From the NCBI RefSeq assembly GCF_030250645.1, contig NZ_JASSVS010000004.1, positions 310,001 through 374,000 of the forward strand: a DNA stretch of 64,000 nt, read 5' to 3'. The stretch is from Marinobacter azerbaijanicus. GTDB taxonomy: Bacteria; Pseudomonadota; Gammaproteobacteria; Pseudomonadales; Oleiphilaceae. This document shows, piece after piece, positions 38,400 to 48,578 of the stretch (position 1 is the first letter of the stretch; every line of letters starts with the position of its first letter). The notes beneath the pieces are model-generated. The model saw only the letters and a list, made by a program, of their open reading frames with translations. It did not search any database and was not told the origin of the DNA. Both the position numbers and the translations under genes were made by a program.

Positions 38400-40850
38400 A
38401 TGAACGACGACAACCGCAACGACTCTTTTGAAGCACCAGAAGAAGACCCGACTGAATACATCGGCAAGGATGAGAACAGCAAAAGCCTGGTACTGCCGAA
38501 ACAGCATATGCCCAGGCGCATGTATGTTCTGCCTGTCTCCAACCGGCCGTTCTTCCCTGCCCAGGTGCAACCGATTGTGGTGAACCAGAACCCCTGGCAG
38601 GAAACACTCAAGCGGGTGGGGGAAACCGACCACAAGGTGCTGGGTATCTGCTTTGTGGAAGACAGCGATCCCGAGCAGGGCATTCCCGGCAGCGAGGAGC
38701 TGGAAACCACTGGCTGCGCTGTGAGGGTTCATCATGCCCAGGGGGACGACGGTAAGGTTCAGTTTATCGCCCAGGGCCTGCAACGATTCCGTATTACCCA
38801 ATGGCTGCGGCGTCGGCCACCGTATCTGGTGGAAGTGGAATACCCGGAAGAGCCGGAAGAAGCTGCCGACGAACTGAAAGCCTATACTCTGGCCATCATC
38901 AGCTCTATCAAGGAACTGCTGAGAACCAACCCGCTTTACGGCGAAGAAGTGAAGCAATACCTGTCCCGTTTCGGACCAGACGACAGCTCCCCCCTGGCGG
39001 ACTTTGGCGCCTCCATGACCAGTGCCAAGGGGACAGAACTGCAGGAAGTGCTCAACACCGTGCCTCTGCTACGGCGCATGGAGAAAGTATTGCTGCTGAT
39101 GGCGAAAGAGCAGGAAGTGGCCCGGCTGCAGAGTGAAATCAGTGAAGAAGTAAACGAGAAGGTGCAGAAGCATCAGCGCGAGTTCTTCCTCAAGGAACAG
39201 CTCAAGGTCATACAGCGTGAGCTGGGGATGGCCAAGGACGACAAGACCGCCGATGCAGAGCGTTTCCAGGAACGCATGGAAAAGCTCAACCCCCCGGAGC
39301 AGGTGCAGGAGCGCTTTGACGACGAACTGCAGAAGCTCCAGGTGCTGGAACAGGGTTCCCCGGAATACGGCGTTACCCGCAACTATCTTGACTGGCTCAC
39401 GCAGGTGCCCTGGGGCCTGACGTCGGAAGATCACTTTGATCTTGCCGAGGCCCGCCGCATTCTGGATCGTGACCATGACGGCCTGGAAGACGTCAAAAGC
39501 CGTATCGTTGAATTTCTTGCCGAAGGCACGTTCAAGGGCGAGGTCAGCGGCTCCATTCTCCTGCTGGTGGGCCCGCCGGGCGTGGGAAAAACCTCTATCG
39601 GCCACTCCGTAGCCGACGCCCTGGGCCGGAAATTCTACCGCTTCAGCGTTGGAGGGATGCGCGACGAGGCCGAAATCAAGGGCCACCGCCGTACCTACAT
39701 CGGCGCCATGCCGGGTAAGTTTGTACAGGCTCTGAAAGACTCGAAGGTATCCAATCCGGTGATCATGCTGGACGAGATCGACAAGGTCGGCGCCTCCTTC
39801 CAGGGCGACCCTGCCTCCGCGCTGCTGGAAACCCTGGATCCGGAACAGAACCGGGAATTTCTTGACCACTACCTGGACGTTCGCATGGACCTGTCCAAGG
39901 TACTGTTCATCTGCACCGCCAACCAGCTGGACACCATTCCCCGGCCACTGCTGGACCGCATGGACGTTATCCGCCTGTCTGGCTACATTGCCGAGGAAAA
40001 GCTCGCCATTGCCAAGCATTACCTGATGCCACGGCTGCTGAAGCGGGCTGGACTGCTGAAAAAGCAGATGAACATTACCGACGCCGCCATCAAACAGATC
40101 ATCGACGGTTACGCCCGGGAAGCCGGGGTGCGCGGCCTGGAAAAACTGCTGCACAAGGTCATCCGCAAAGGGATCGTGCGCTTGTTGGAAAACCCGGACA
40201 AACCGGTGAAGGTGGGCGTCGCAGACCTGCAGACCTATCTGGGGCAGCCGGCATTCCGTAAGGAAAAGTCCCTCAAAGGCATCGGCGTGGTCACCGGTCT
40301 GGCCTGGACCGCCATGGGCGGCGCCACCCTGAGCATCGAAGCCTCACGCATTCACAGCACCCAGCGCGGCTTCAAGCTCACCGGGCAACTGGGCGACGTA
40401 ATGAAAGAGTCGGCCGAGATCGCCTACAGCTTCGTGTCTTCAAACCTCAAGCGGTTCAAAGGCGACCCGACCTTTTTCGACAAATCCTTCGTGCACCTGC
40501 ACGTACCCGAGGGAGCCACGCCAAAAGACGGCCCCAGTGCCGGCGTCACTATGGCCACCGCCCTGCTGTCCATTGCCCGCAAGGAGGCACCCCAGCAGAA
40601 CATCGCCATGACCGGCGAACTGACCCTCACCGGCCAGGTACTTCCGGTCGGAGGCATCCGCGAAAAGGTCATCGCCGCCCGACGCCAGAAAATCAGCAAC
40701 CTCATACTGCCGGAAGCAAACCGGGGGGATTATGAGGAATTGCCGGATTACCTGAAGGAAGGGCTGACGGTGAATTTCGCGAAGCATTACAGCGATGTGT
40801 TTCAGGTGTGTTTCGGGGATAAGCCGAAGAAGGGGGCGTCGGTACATTGA
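38400..40850 (+). CDS. lon: ATP-dependent Lon protease
   Basis: This 816-residue enzyme degrades damaged and regulatory proteins in the cytoplasm. It has the N-terminal LON substrate domain (MYVLPVSNRPFFPAQ), a coiled region, an AAA+ module (Walker A GPPGVGKTS, Walker B VIMLDEIDKVG) and the protease domain with catalytic Ser713 in DGPSAGVT and Lys756 in GGIREKV, spaced 43 residues as in E. coli Lon. The ATG at 38400 lies 13 bases from GGAGG; a TTG at 38391 is closer and may be the true start. It is not next to clpXP or hupB, so the genome may hold a second, main Lon. Confidence 0.93.
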   Translation: MNDDNRNDSFEAPEEDPTEYIGKDENSKSLVLPKQHMPRRMYVLPVSNRPFFPAQVQPIVVNQNPWQETLKRVGETDHKVLGICFVEDSDPEQGIPGSEELETTGCAVRVHHAQGDDGKVQFIAQGLQRFRITQWLRRRPPYLVEVEYPEEPEEAADELKAYTLAIISSIKELLRTNPLYGEEVKQYLSRFGPDDSSPLADFGASMTSAKGTELQEVLNTVPLLRRMEKVLLLMAKEQEVARLQSEISEEVNEKVQKHQREFFLKEQLKVIQRELGMAKDDKTADAERFQERMEKLNPPEQVQERFDDELQKLQVLEQGSPEYGVTRNYLDWLTQVPWGLTSEDHFDLAEARRILDRDHDGLEDVKSRIVEFLAEGTFKGEVSGSILLLVGPPGVGKTSIGHSVADALGRKFYRFSVGGMRDEAEIKGHRRTYIGAMPGKFVQALKDSKVSNPVIMLDEIDKVGASFQGDPASALLETLDPEQNREFLDHYLDVRMDLSKVLFICTANQLDTIPRPLLDRMDVIRLSGYIAEEKLAIAKHYLMPRLLKRAGLLKKQMNITDAAIKQIIDGYAREAGVRGLEKLLHKVIRKGIVRLLENPDKPVKVGVADLQTYLGQPAFRKEKSLKGIGVVTGLAWTAMGGATLSIEASRIHSTQRGFKLTGQLGDVMKESAEIAYSFVSSNLKRFKGDPTFFDKSFVHLHVPEGATPKDGPSAGVTMATALLSIARKEAPQQNIAMTGELTLTGQVLPVGGIREKVIAARRQKISNLILPEANRGDYEELPDYLKEGLTVNFAKHYSDVFQVCFGDKPKKGASVH

Positions 40851-40878
40851 TGGAACCGGGAAGATGATGGGGCCTGGT

Positions 40879-41106
40879 TGTCGGATTACGGCTTCGCCTA
40901 ATCCGACCTACGGGTGTGCGGGTTGGAGACTCCCCTTTGGATGGGTTGTCGGATTACGGCCCGTTGGGCCTAATCCGACCTACGGGGAACCATCGGCCTC
41001 GGGAGTCGTAGGTCGGATTAGCCGAAGGCGTAATCCGACAAATGCAACCCGAAAACCATTGGCCCCGGCAATCGTAGGTCGGATTAGGCGAAGCCGTAAT
41101 CCGACA
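40879..41106. repeat. Cluster of four REP-like hairpins
   Basis: The copies are at 40879-40911 (+), 40947-40983 (+), 41008-41040 (-) and 41074-41106 (-). All keep TGTCGGATTA plus a bulged C on one side and TAATCCGACCTAC on the other. The inner stems differ in a compensatory way: GGC/GCC, GGCCC/GGGCC, GCC/GGC and GGC/GCC. They fill the gap between lon and the converging marR gene, next to the long-arm element at 41137. Confidence 0.88.
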
Positions 41107-41136
41107 AATTCAGGCGCGACCCGCTAAGCCGGAATC

Positions 41137-41229
41137 GGTCCCGGGGCGGGAGTACCTTTTCTGCCAGAAAAAGGTGTCCGAGCGAAGCGAGTTCTTTTTC
41201 CAAAGAAAAGGTACTCCCGCCCCGGGACC
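41137..41229. repeat. Long-arm inverted repeat with a different core (element E)
   Basis: The arms 41137-41162 and 41204-41229 are perfectly complementary over 26 bases. The 41-base core carries GAGCGAAGCGAG and a GAAAAAG / CTTTTTC pair, and is unlike the cores of copies A-D. It lies 11 bases beyond the marR stop, in the gap between converging genes. It could serve as a bidirectional terminator-like structure. Confidence 0.82.
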
Positions 41230-41240
41230 AGCCCCAAAGC

Positions 41241-41735
41241 TCAGGCCTTGGCCTTCCACCCATCCTCACGAAGCACCGGACCCACATCCAGAACCGGCGA
41301 TGCGTCGATGTCATCCGCGTCCATCATATTGGCCACCCGCTGAAGCGAAGCCAGAATCATCGTCTGCTCCCACTCTGCCAGGCTCTGGAACTTCTTGATG
41401 AAATCCTCCTGCAACGGCTGTGGCGCACGGGCCAGTATGTCGATGCCTTCGTTCGTCAGGTGCGCGTGCACCTTGCGCTTGTCCTGGGTACTGCGGACAC
41501 GATAAACCAGCTTGCGATGCTCCAGCCTGTCCAGAATGGTGGTCACCGTGGCCTGGCTCAGACTGACCTTGTCTGCGATAGTGCCGATGGTTACCTCACC
41601 CAGATCACGAATACTACGCATAATCAGCAACTGCGGGCCAGTCAGCCCTGCATGCTTGCTCAGGCGTTTGGAATGCAGGTCGGTTGCCCGGATCACCCGA
41701 CGCAACGCCACCAAAACCTCTTCATAGTTGTTCAA
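41241..41735 (-). CDS. MarR-family transcriptional regulator
   Basis: This 164-residue regulator has the MarR winged helix (TIGTIADKVSLSQATVTTILDRLEHRKLV, then the wing RVRSTQDKRKVHAHLT). I place the start at the TTG at 41735, giving LNNYEEVLVALRRVIRATD as N terminus, because GGAG sits 7 bases upstream. The frame is open further to 41813, but that stretch holds a -10-like box and a palindrome. Its sequence style recalls EctR-type regulators of ectoine genes, yet no ect gene is near. It is divergent from the TPR protein gene at 41946. Its ligand is unknown. Confidence 0.87.
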   Translation of the reverse strand: MNNYEEVLVALRRVIRATDLHSKRLSKHAGLTGPQLLIMRSIRDLGEVTIGTIADKVSLSQATVTTILDRLEHRKLVYRVRSTQDKRKVHAHLTNEGIDILARAPQPLQEDFIKKFQSLAEWEQTMILASLQRVANMMDADDIDASPVLDVGPVLREDGWKAKA

Positions 41736-41769
41736 CGCACCACTCCAGCAGTACCTAGTCATCAGATTG

Positions 41770-41789
41770 TTTATACCACTAACTATTAG
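41770..41789 (-). promoter_or_regulatory. Candidate marR promoter/operator
   Basis: On the minus strand, TATAAA (41770-41775) follows directly after the palindrome CTAATAGTTAG (41779-41789). A palindrome against the -10 box is a usual place for autorepression by MarR proteins. The matching transcript would start downstream and use the TTG at 41735. Confidence 0.5.
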
Positions 41790-41945
41790 AGGTCTTTGTT
41801 CCGGATATTGCAAGCTGCAGCCTCCACATCACCGCAACATCTACTACCCTGACCCGCCGGATCTTTTACGATTCTCAGCATTTTTTCCGCCAGCCACTAT
41901 GCTAAGGTCTCCGGGTTTTGAATTTCCGCGAACGGACATGGCCAG

Positions 41946-42896
41946 ATGACTACCCGAATACAGAGCAACTTCCCACACTTCCCCTCCGGACAACGGCTGA
42001 CAGCGCTCATCGCCTCATGCCTTCTGACACTGCTCTTCAGTGCCGGAACCATGGCGCAGGAACCCGGGGAGAATCTTACCTCCGAAGACGTACAACAGCG
42101 CATCGACACACTGGAAGAGCCCATGTACACACCATTTGTAGAGCTGTACCTGTTGGAAGAAAGCAAGGCTCTACGAAAGGAAATGATGAACACCCGGGCC
42201 GAACTGATCGAAAAGGTGGTGGACAAAGAACTATCAGTGGCGGACAAGACCATGTCCTACGCGACCGATACCGTCACCTACTTCTTCTATCTGATTGCCG
42301 GCGCCACTTCCATTCTGGTGATGGTTGGCTGGAATTCCATCCGCGACATGCGTAACCAGCTCACGACCCTGGCCGAAAAGCGGGTCAACGAACTGGTGGT
42401 GGAGTACGAGAAGCGCCTGGAATTTATTGAGGACCAGCTCAGACAGAAATCCGATATTATCCATCAGAATCAGGCAGAAATTGAGCGTACCAACGAAGTG
42501 CACTCCCTATGGCTGAAAGCCAGCCAGGAAACCTCTCAGCAAAACAAGATTGCAGCTTACGATGCCATACTGGACTTGCGCCCGGATGACGTGGAGGCGC
42601 TCAGCTACAAGGCCGATGCAGTACTGGAAATGCAGGAGCCCCTGTGGGCAATCAGTCTGTGTCAACGCGCCCTGAAACTGGCGCCTGAAAACGGTCACGC
42701 CCATTACCAACTGGCCTGCGCCTATGCCGAGATCGGTCGCTGGGATGATGCTGTGGCAACGCTGCAGAAAGCCATCGACATTTCTGAAGCGTATAAGGAC
42801 GATGCTTCAGTTGACCCCAGCTTCGAACAGCTTCGGGACCACGAAAGCTTCAAGAAACTGATTTTCCCAGAAGAAGAGGAGCAGACGGACACCTGA
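41946..42896 (+). CDS. Membrane-anchored coiled-coil/TPR protein of unknown function
   Basis: I do not recognise this 316-residue protein beyond its parts. It has an N-terminal signal sequence (LTALIASCLLTLLFSAGTMAQ, about residues 18-38) and an acidic Glu/Lys-rich segment. One membrane helix (YFFYLIAGATSILVMVGW, about residues 112-129) follows, then a coiled coil of about 60 residues (MRNQLTTLAEKRVNELVVEYEKR onward). The C-terminal half has TPR-like repeats (AIAL-type helices around DVEALSYKADAVLEM and GHAHYQLACAYAEIGRWDDA). The coiled coil and repeats are probably cytoplasmic. It precedes livJ by 79 bases on the same strand but is probably a separate unit. Confidence 0.8.
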   Translation: MTTRIQSNFPHFPSGQRLTALIASCLLTLLFSAGTMAQEPGENLTSEDVQQRIDTLEEPMYTPFVELYLLEESKALRKEMMNTRAELIEKVVDKELSVADKTMSYATDTVTYFFYLIAGATSILVMVGWNSIRDMRNQLTTLAEKRVNELVVEYEKRLEFIEDQLRQKSDIIHQNQAEIERTNEVHSLWLKASQETSQQNKIAAYDAILDLRPDDVEALSYKADAVLEMQEPLWAISLCQRALKLAPENGHAHYQLACAYAEIGRWDDAVATLQKAIDISEAYKDDASVDPSFEQLRDHESFKKLIFPEEEEQTDT

Positions 42897-42975
42897 TTGC
42901 TTGACAAGGCAGCATGTGTGGTGTTTGTTTACATCCCTGAGACCATAAGAATAACCCTGAAACAGGACAGACCCA

Positions 42976-44088
42976 ATGAGTACACCAGTCAAGAAACTCG
43001 TAACTGCTATTGGTACTTCCATCGCGGTAATGGGCGCAGGCCACGCTGCGGCCGAAATCAAGATTGGCATCGCAGGTCCGATGACCGGCCCTGTCGCCCA
43101 ATATGGTGATATGCAATTTGCCGGCGCCCGGATGGCGATCGAACAGATCAACGCTGAAGGCGGTGTTATGGGAGAAAAACTCGTCGCCGTTGAATACGAC
43201 GACGTGTGTGACCCGAAACAGGCGGTAAGCGTTGCCAACAGTATGGTGAATGAAGGTGTTCGCTTCGTGGTTGGTCACCTCTGCTCCAGTTCGACCCAAC
43301 CGGCCTCAGACATCTATGAGGACGAAGGCATCCTGATGATTACGCCCGCCTCAACCAGCCCGGCCATTACCGAGCGTGGTTACGAGCTGGTGTTCCGCAC
43401 CATCGGCCTTGACAGCATGCAGGGACCGGTTGCCGCAAACTACCTGATCAGCCAGGAACCGGATCGTGTTGCCGTTGTTCACGACAAACAGCAGTACGGT
43501 GAAGGTATCGCTACGGCGGTACGTGACACCCTCGAAGAGGGCGGCGTTGAAGTGGCCATGTTTGAAGGCATTACTGCCGGTGCGAAGGATTTCTCATCAC
43601 TGGTCACCAAACTCCGACAGGCCGACGTGGACTACGTCTACTATGGCGGCTATCACCCGGAACTGGGTCTGATCCTGCGCCAGGCGCAACAGGCTGATCT
43701 GGACGCCACGTTCATGGGCCCGGAAGGCGTGGGTAACAAGGACATCAACACCATCGCCGGCGATGCAGCTGAAGGCCTGCTGGTAACTCTGCCGCCAAGT
43801 TTCGACGAAAAAGCGGAAAACCAGGCGCTGGTTCAGGCCTTTGAAGAAAAAGGCGAGGATCCGTCAGGTCCGTTCGTACTGACCTCCTACACCGCTGTAC
43901 AGCTGATTGCCGATGGCATCGAGGCTGCCGAGTCAACCGACCCGTTCGACGTTGCCGAAGCTCTGCGTGAGGGCACCTTCCAGACGCCAATTGGCACTGT
44001 TGAGTACGACAGCAAAGGCGACATGGAATCCTTCGAGTTTGTTGTCTACGAATGGCATTCAGATGGCAGCAAAACTCCGGTAAACTAA
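42976..44088 (+). CDS. livJ: Branched-chain amino acid binding protein LivJ
   Basis: This is the periplasmic receptor of the high-affinity branched-chain amino acid importer. It has 370 residues, a Sec signal peptide ending HAAAE (about residue 26), and then the Peripla_BP_6 fold opening IKIGIAGPMTGPVAQYG. GHLCSSSTQPASDIYEDEGILMITPASTSP near residue 95 gives the Ser/Thr ligand contacts of LivJ/LivK. AGGA precedes the ATG. A true terminator-like hairpin follows before livH, so binding protein should be in excess. Confidence 0.93.
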   Translation: MSTPVKKLVTAIGTSIAVMGAGHAAAEIKIGIAGPMTGPVAQYGDMQFAGARMAIEQINAEGGVMGEKLVAVEYDDVCDPKQAVSVANSMVNEGVRFVVGHLCSSSTQPASDIYEDEGILMITPASTSPAITERGYELVFRTIGLDSMQGPVAANYLISQEPDRVAVVHDKQQYGEGIATAVRDTLEEGGVEVAMFEGITAGAKDFSSLVTKLRQADVDYVYYGGYHPELGLILRQAQQADLDATFMGPEGVGNKDINTIAGDAAEGLLVTLPPSFDEKAENQALVQAFEEKGEDPSGPFVLTSYTAVQLIADGIEAAESTDPFDVAEALREGTFQTPIGTVEYDSKGDMESFEFVVYEWHSDGSKTPVN

Positions 44089-44119
44089 GCCGCAATCGTT
44101 AACAAACGGTAATTATGAG

Positions 44120-44157
44120 AACACCTTCTCACCGCGATCCGGGAGAAGGTGTTTTTC
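44120..44157 (+). terminator. Internal terminator between livJ and livH
   Basis: AACACCTTCTC pairs with GAGAAGGTGTT (11 bp) around ACCGCGATCCGG and is followed by TTTTTCT. It is a complete rho-independent terminator located inside the operon. Partial readthrough would lower livHMGF expression relative to livJ. Confidence 0.9.
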
Positions 44158-44249
44158 TAGGCTCCTGTTGATCCTGTATCCAGCACCCCCGGCACCCCGG
44201 ACCGTGACTGAATGCAGCGGAAGGGGCAGGCTATCGGAGTCCCACACAG

Positions 44250-45173
44250 ATGCAAGACCTCCTGTATTTTATTCAGCAGCTCATCAACGGGCTGACGATC
44301 GGGAGCACCTACGCCCTGATCGCCATTGGTTACACGATGGTTTACGGCATCATCGGCATGATCAACTTTGCCCATGGTGAAATATACATGATTGGTGCCT
44401 ACACCTCGCTGATCGCCATTACCGGCTTGGCAGCCCTGGGCATAGCGTGGCTGCCACTGGTACTGATCGTGGCACTTATCTGCGCAATGATCGTCTCCAG
44501 CTCCATGGGCTGGGCGGTGGAACGGGTGGCTTACCGGCCCGTTCGGGGGAAACACCGATTGATACCGCTGATTTCGGCCATCGGTATGTCGATTTTCCTG
44601 CAGAACTACGTCCACCTTGCCCAGGGATCCCGCAACATCGGCTTCCCTGACCTGATCGAAGGTGGTTTCCGGTTTGGCGCTGCCGATTCGTTCCAGACCT
44701 CCATTTCCTACATTCAGATCACCATATTCATTACTACCCTGGTGTGCATGACGATTCTCTCGCTGTTCATATCCCGCTCCCGCATTGGTCGCGCCTGCCG
44801 TGCCGTCTCACAGGATCTGGGTATGGCCAACCTGCTGGGCATCGACACCAACCGCATTATTTCCGCGACGTTCGTGATTGGTGCCGCACTGGCTGCGGTC
44901 GCCGGCCTGCTTCTGGGAATGTACTACGGCTCCATCGACCCACTATTCGGGTTTATAGCGGGCCTCAAAGCCTTTACTGCGGCTGTGCTGGGGGGTATCG
45001 GCAGCATACCTGGCGCCATGCTTGGCGGGCTCATCCTGGGCGTTGCCGAGAGTATGACCTCTGGCTACCTCAGTGGCGAATACAAGGACGTTGTCTCCTT
45101 CGGACTGCTGATCCTGATCCTGCTGTTCAAACCCACCGGCCTGCTTGGCAAACCGGAGGTTGAAAAGATCTGA
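44250..45173 (+). CDS. livH: Branched-chain amino acid ABC permease LivH
   Basis: This is the first membrane subunit of the liv importer, 307 residues (E. coli 308), with about eight membrane helices. It opens with [39 protein letters not shown], an exact LivH-type start, and has the ATPase-contact loop near [19 protein letters not shown]. Its TGA overlaps the livM ATG by one base (TGATG). GGAG lies 11 bases before the start, a little far from optimal. Confidence 0.94.
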   Translation: MQDLLYFIQQLINGLTIGSTYALIAIGYTMVYGIIGMINFAHGEIYMIGAYTSLIAITGLAALGIAWLPLVLIVALICAMIVSSSMGWAVERVAYRPVRGKHRLIPLISAIGMSIFLQNYVHLAQGSRNIGFPDLIEGGFRFGAADSFQTSISYIQITIFITTLVCMTILSLFISRSRIGRACRAVSQDLGMANLLGIDTNRIISATFVIGAALAAVAGLLLGMYYGSIDPLFGFIAGLKAFTAAVLGGIGSIPGAMLGGLILGVAESMTSGYLSGEYKDVVSFGLLILILLFKPTGLLGKPEVEKI

Positions 45174-46444
45174 TGGCTGCTCATAATCTGAAACACGCGC
45201 TGTTTTGCGCCATTGTTACTCTTGTCATCTCGTACCCCATTCTGGGTTTCAACCTGGAAAGTCAGGGCACATCGGTCATCCTTGAGGGGGCAAAAACCTC
45301 CACGGTCATCGGCGTACTGCTGGCAGCGGTTATCGTCTTCCTGTTCCAGCTGTTCCGGGACAACGTAATGGGATCGTTGCGCCAACTGCCTGCCGTCAAT
45401 CCGCTTGCCAACCGCAAGCCGATGGAGCAGAGCAGGCGGCTGAAGCTGGAGTCCGCACTTCTCACACTGATGGTTATCGGAGCCCTGATCTGGCCCTTTA
45501 TCGCTTCCCGCGGGGCAGTTGACCTGGCAACGCTGGTGCTTATCTACATCATGCTGGCCCTGGGGCTGAATGTGGTGGTGGGCCTGGCTGGTCTGCTGGA
45601 CCTGGGCTATGTGGCTTTCTATGCCGTCGGCGCCTACACCTTCGCCCTGCTGTCCCAGTACTATGGCGTCTCCTTCTGGTTCGCCCTGCCCATCGGTGCC
45701 CTGCTTGCCGCTCTGTTCGGGCTGGTACTCGGCTTTCCGGTGCTGCGATTGCGGGGGGATTACCTCGCCATCGTTACTCTGGGCTTCGGCGAGATCATCC
45801 GCATCCTGCTGAACAACATGACCAGCCTGACCGGCGGCCCCAACGGTATCGGCGGCATTCCCGACCCCACCCTGTTCGGCATGGAATTCGGCCGCCGGGT
45901 CAAGGAGGAGGGCAACACGTCTTTCCACGAAACCTTCGGCATTGCCTACAGCAGTGAACACAAGGTGATCTTCCTGTACCTGATTGCCCTGGTGCTGGCG
46001 GTGATCACCGCGATTGCCATTCGGCGTCTGATGCGCATGCCGGTGGGCCGGGCCTGGGAAGCCTTGCGGGAAGATGAAATTGCCGCCAAATCCCTGGGGC
46101 TGAGCCGCACCGCCGTAAAGCTGTCCGCCTTTACCATTGGCGCCTTCTTTGCAGGCTTTGCGGGCACCGTGTTTGCTTCCAAGCAGGGCTTTATCAGCCC
46201 TGAGTCGTTCGTATTCCTGGAGTCGGCCATTATCCTGGCCATCGTGGTACTGGGTGGCATGGGTTCCCAGATGGGCGTGATCCTTGCGGCCATCGCCGTC
46301 ACCATCCTGCCGGAACTGGCACGGGAATTCTCCGAGTACCGGATGCTGATATTCGGCGCGGCCATGGTATTGATGATGGTCTGGCGTCCCCAGGGCCTGA
46401 TGCCCATGCGACGCATCCACATCGAACTGAAACCTCAGGAGTGA
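45173..46444 (+). CDS. livM: Branched-chain amino acid ABC permease LivM
   Basis: This is the second membrane subunit of the liv importer. It has 423 residues, with the extra N-terminal region of about 100 residues and helices that E. coli LivM (425) also has. The core contains [28 protein letters not shown] and the loop [19 protein letters not shown] for docking to the ATPase. It is tightly linked to livH and livG. Confidence 0.94.
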   Translation: MAAHNLKHALFCAIVTLVISYPILGFNLESQGTSVILEGAKTSTVIGVLLAAVIVFLFQLFRDNVMGSLRQLPAVNPLANRKPMEQSRRLKLESALLTLMVIGALIWPFIASRGAVDLATLVLIYIMLALGLNVVVGLAGLLDLGYVAFYAVGAYTFALLSQYYGVSFWFALPIGALLAALFGLVLGFPVLRLRGDYLAIVTLGFGEIIRILLNNMTSLTGGPNGIGGIPDPTLFGMEFGRRVKEEGNTSFHETFGIAYSSEHKVIFLYLIALVLAVITAIAIRRLMRMPVGRAWEALREDEIAAKSLGLSRTAVKLSAFTIGAFFAGFAGTVFASKQGFISPESFVFLESAIILAIVVLGGMGSQMGVILAAIAVTILPELAREFSEYRMLIFGAAMVLMMVWRPQGLMPMRRIHIELKPQE

Positions 46445-46450
46445 CGGGTA

Positions 46451-47206
46451 ATGCTTGAAGTACAGAATCTGTCGATGCGCTTCGGCGGGCTCCTGGCGGT
46501 TGATCAGGTGTCGCTGGACGTACAGGAACATGAGATTGTGGCGATTATCGGCCCCAACGGGGCCGGTAAAACCACGGTCTTTAACTGCATGAGCGGTTTC
46601 TACAAGCCCACCGGGGGCAAGATCCTGTTCGAAGGTAGAGAGATTCAGGGCAAGCCTGACTACAAGATTTCACGCCTTGGACTGGTCAGAACCTTCCAGC
46701 ACGTGCGGCTGTTCGGTCGCATGACGGTGGTAGAAAACCTGCTGGTGGCACAGCACCGGCATCTCAACACCAACCTGCTCTCGGGTATTCTCAAAACACC
46801 GAACTACCGGGAGAGGGAGCAGAAATCCCTGGACCGCGCCGCCTACTGGCTTAATCGGGTAGGCCTGATGGACATGGCCAACCGGGAGGCGGGCAATCTT
46901 GCCTATGGGCAACAGCGACGCCTGGAAATTGCCCGTTGTATGGTGACCGAGCCCAAACTGCTGATGCTGGACGAGCCGGCCGCGGGCCTTAACCCCGCAG
47001 AAACCAAGGACCTCAACCAGCTGATCATCAGCCTGAAAGAGGACTACAACGTCTCCGTAGTGCTGATTGAGCACGACATGAGCCTGGTGATGGATATCTC
47101 CGACCGCATCAATGTAATCAACCAGGGTCGCCCCCTGGCCAGCGGTACGCCGGACGAAATCCGCCGGAACGATGACGTTATCAAAGCCTATCTGGGTGAG
47201 GCCTGA
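46451..47206 (+). CDS. livG: Branched-chain amino acid ABC ATP-binding protein LivG
   Basis: This is one of two ATPases of the liv importer, 251 residues. Walker A is GPNGAGKTTVFN, the signature LAYGQQRRLEIAR, and Walker B LLMLDEPAAGLNPAE, with the switch His in VLIEHDMSLVMDI. The longer insert after the Q-loop (NLLSGILKTPNYRERE) is the LivG hallmark compared with LivF. GGGTA/AGGAG lies before the ATG. Confidence 0.95.
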   Translation: MLEVQNLSMRFGGLLAVDQVSLDVQEHEIVAIIGPNGAGKTTVFNCMSGFYKPTGGKILFEGREIQGKPDYKISRLGLVRTFQHVRLFGRMTVVENLLVAQHRHLNTNLLSGILKTPNYREREQKSLDRAAYWLNRVGLMDMANREAGNLAYGQQRRLEIARCMVTEPKLLMLDEPAAGLNPAETKDLNQLIISLKEDYNVSVVLIEHDMSLVMDISDRINVINQGRPLASGTPDEIRRNDDVIKAYLGEA

Positions 47207-47215
47207 GGAATTTCC

Positions 47216-47917
<702 letters not shown>

Positions 47918-48088
47918 CCAGGAGACGTTTGCAACTTGCCTTCCTGATATATGAACTATACTCAGGGTCAACGGTCGACCTGTCTCCACGGGAAATCAGT
48001 CAGGGCCGTTAGCGCGCCCGCTCCCGGGACCCTCTCAGGTGGATGCGGCGCGTTTGCGACGACAGCTAAAACCAAAAAGGAGTGGATA

Positions 48089-48553
48089 ATGAAAAAACTC
48101 ATCGCAGGTGCACTGCTTATGGGAGCCTCTACCCTAGCTTTTGCTCAGCCAGGTTGTGGCGTTGGTGCCATGATCTGGAAAGGACAGTCTGGTATCGCCC
48201 CCCACGTTCTGGCAGCGACTACCAACGGTACCTTCGGTAACCAGACCTTTGGCATGACCACCGGCACACTGGGCTGTCAGACCAACCAGTCTGTACAATC
48301 CATGGCCATGTACATGGAAAGCAATATCGACAAGGTTGCCCGCGACATGTCCCGCGGCTCCGGGGAAAACCTGGATACCCTGGCGGTGCTGCTGGGTGTT
48401 GACGAGGCCGACCGGGATTCATTCCGCAAGGTCCTGCAGGACAACTTTGCGACCATCTTTCCCTCCTCGGAAACCACATCCGGTGAAGCGGTGGATGCGA
48501 TCGTAGCCCTGCTGGAAAAGGATGAATCACTGAGCAAGTACGTAGCTGCCTGA
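48089..48553 (+). CDS. DUF3015 family periplasmic protein
   Basis: This 154-residue secreted protein of unknown function has a signal peptide (MKKLIAGALLMGASTLAFA) with cleavage after AFA near residue 19. The mature part begins QPGCGVGAMIWKGQSG and includes GCQTNQSV, with two Cys that may form a disulfide. This pattern marks DUF3015. The start at 48089 has AAGGAG upstream; the frame is open to 47951 but would hide the signal peptide. It is followed by a DUF4105/beta-barrel gene and a lipoprotein hydrolase on the same strand, a linkage I believe recurs in related genomes. Confidence 0.86.
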   Translation: MKKLIAGALLMGASTLAFAQPGCGVGAMIWKGQSGIAPHVLAATTNGTFGNQTFGMTTGTLGCQTNQSVQSMAMYMESNIDKVARDMSRGSGENLDTLAVLLGVDEADRDSFRKVLQDNFATIFPSSETTSGEAVDAIVALLEKDESLSKYVAA

Positions 48554-48578
48554 TTCTCGATCCGGAAAAGGAAACAGC

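Noticed and set aside
40879..41106. Regularly placed repeats that could suggest a CRISPR array
   Set aside because: The units are hairpins in both orientations with spacers of different length, and no cas genes are present; they are REP-like.
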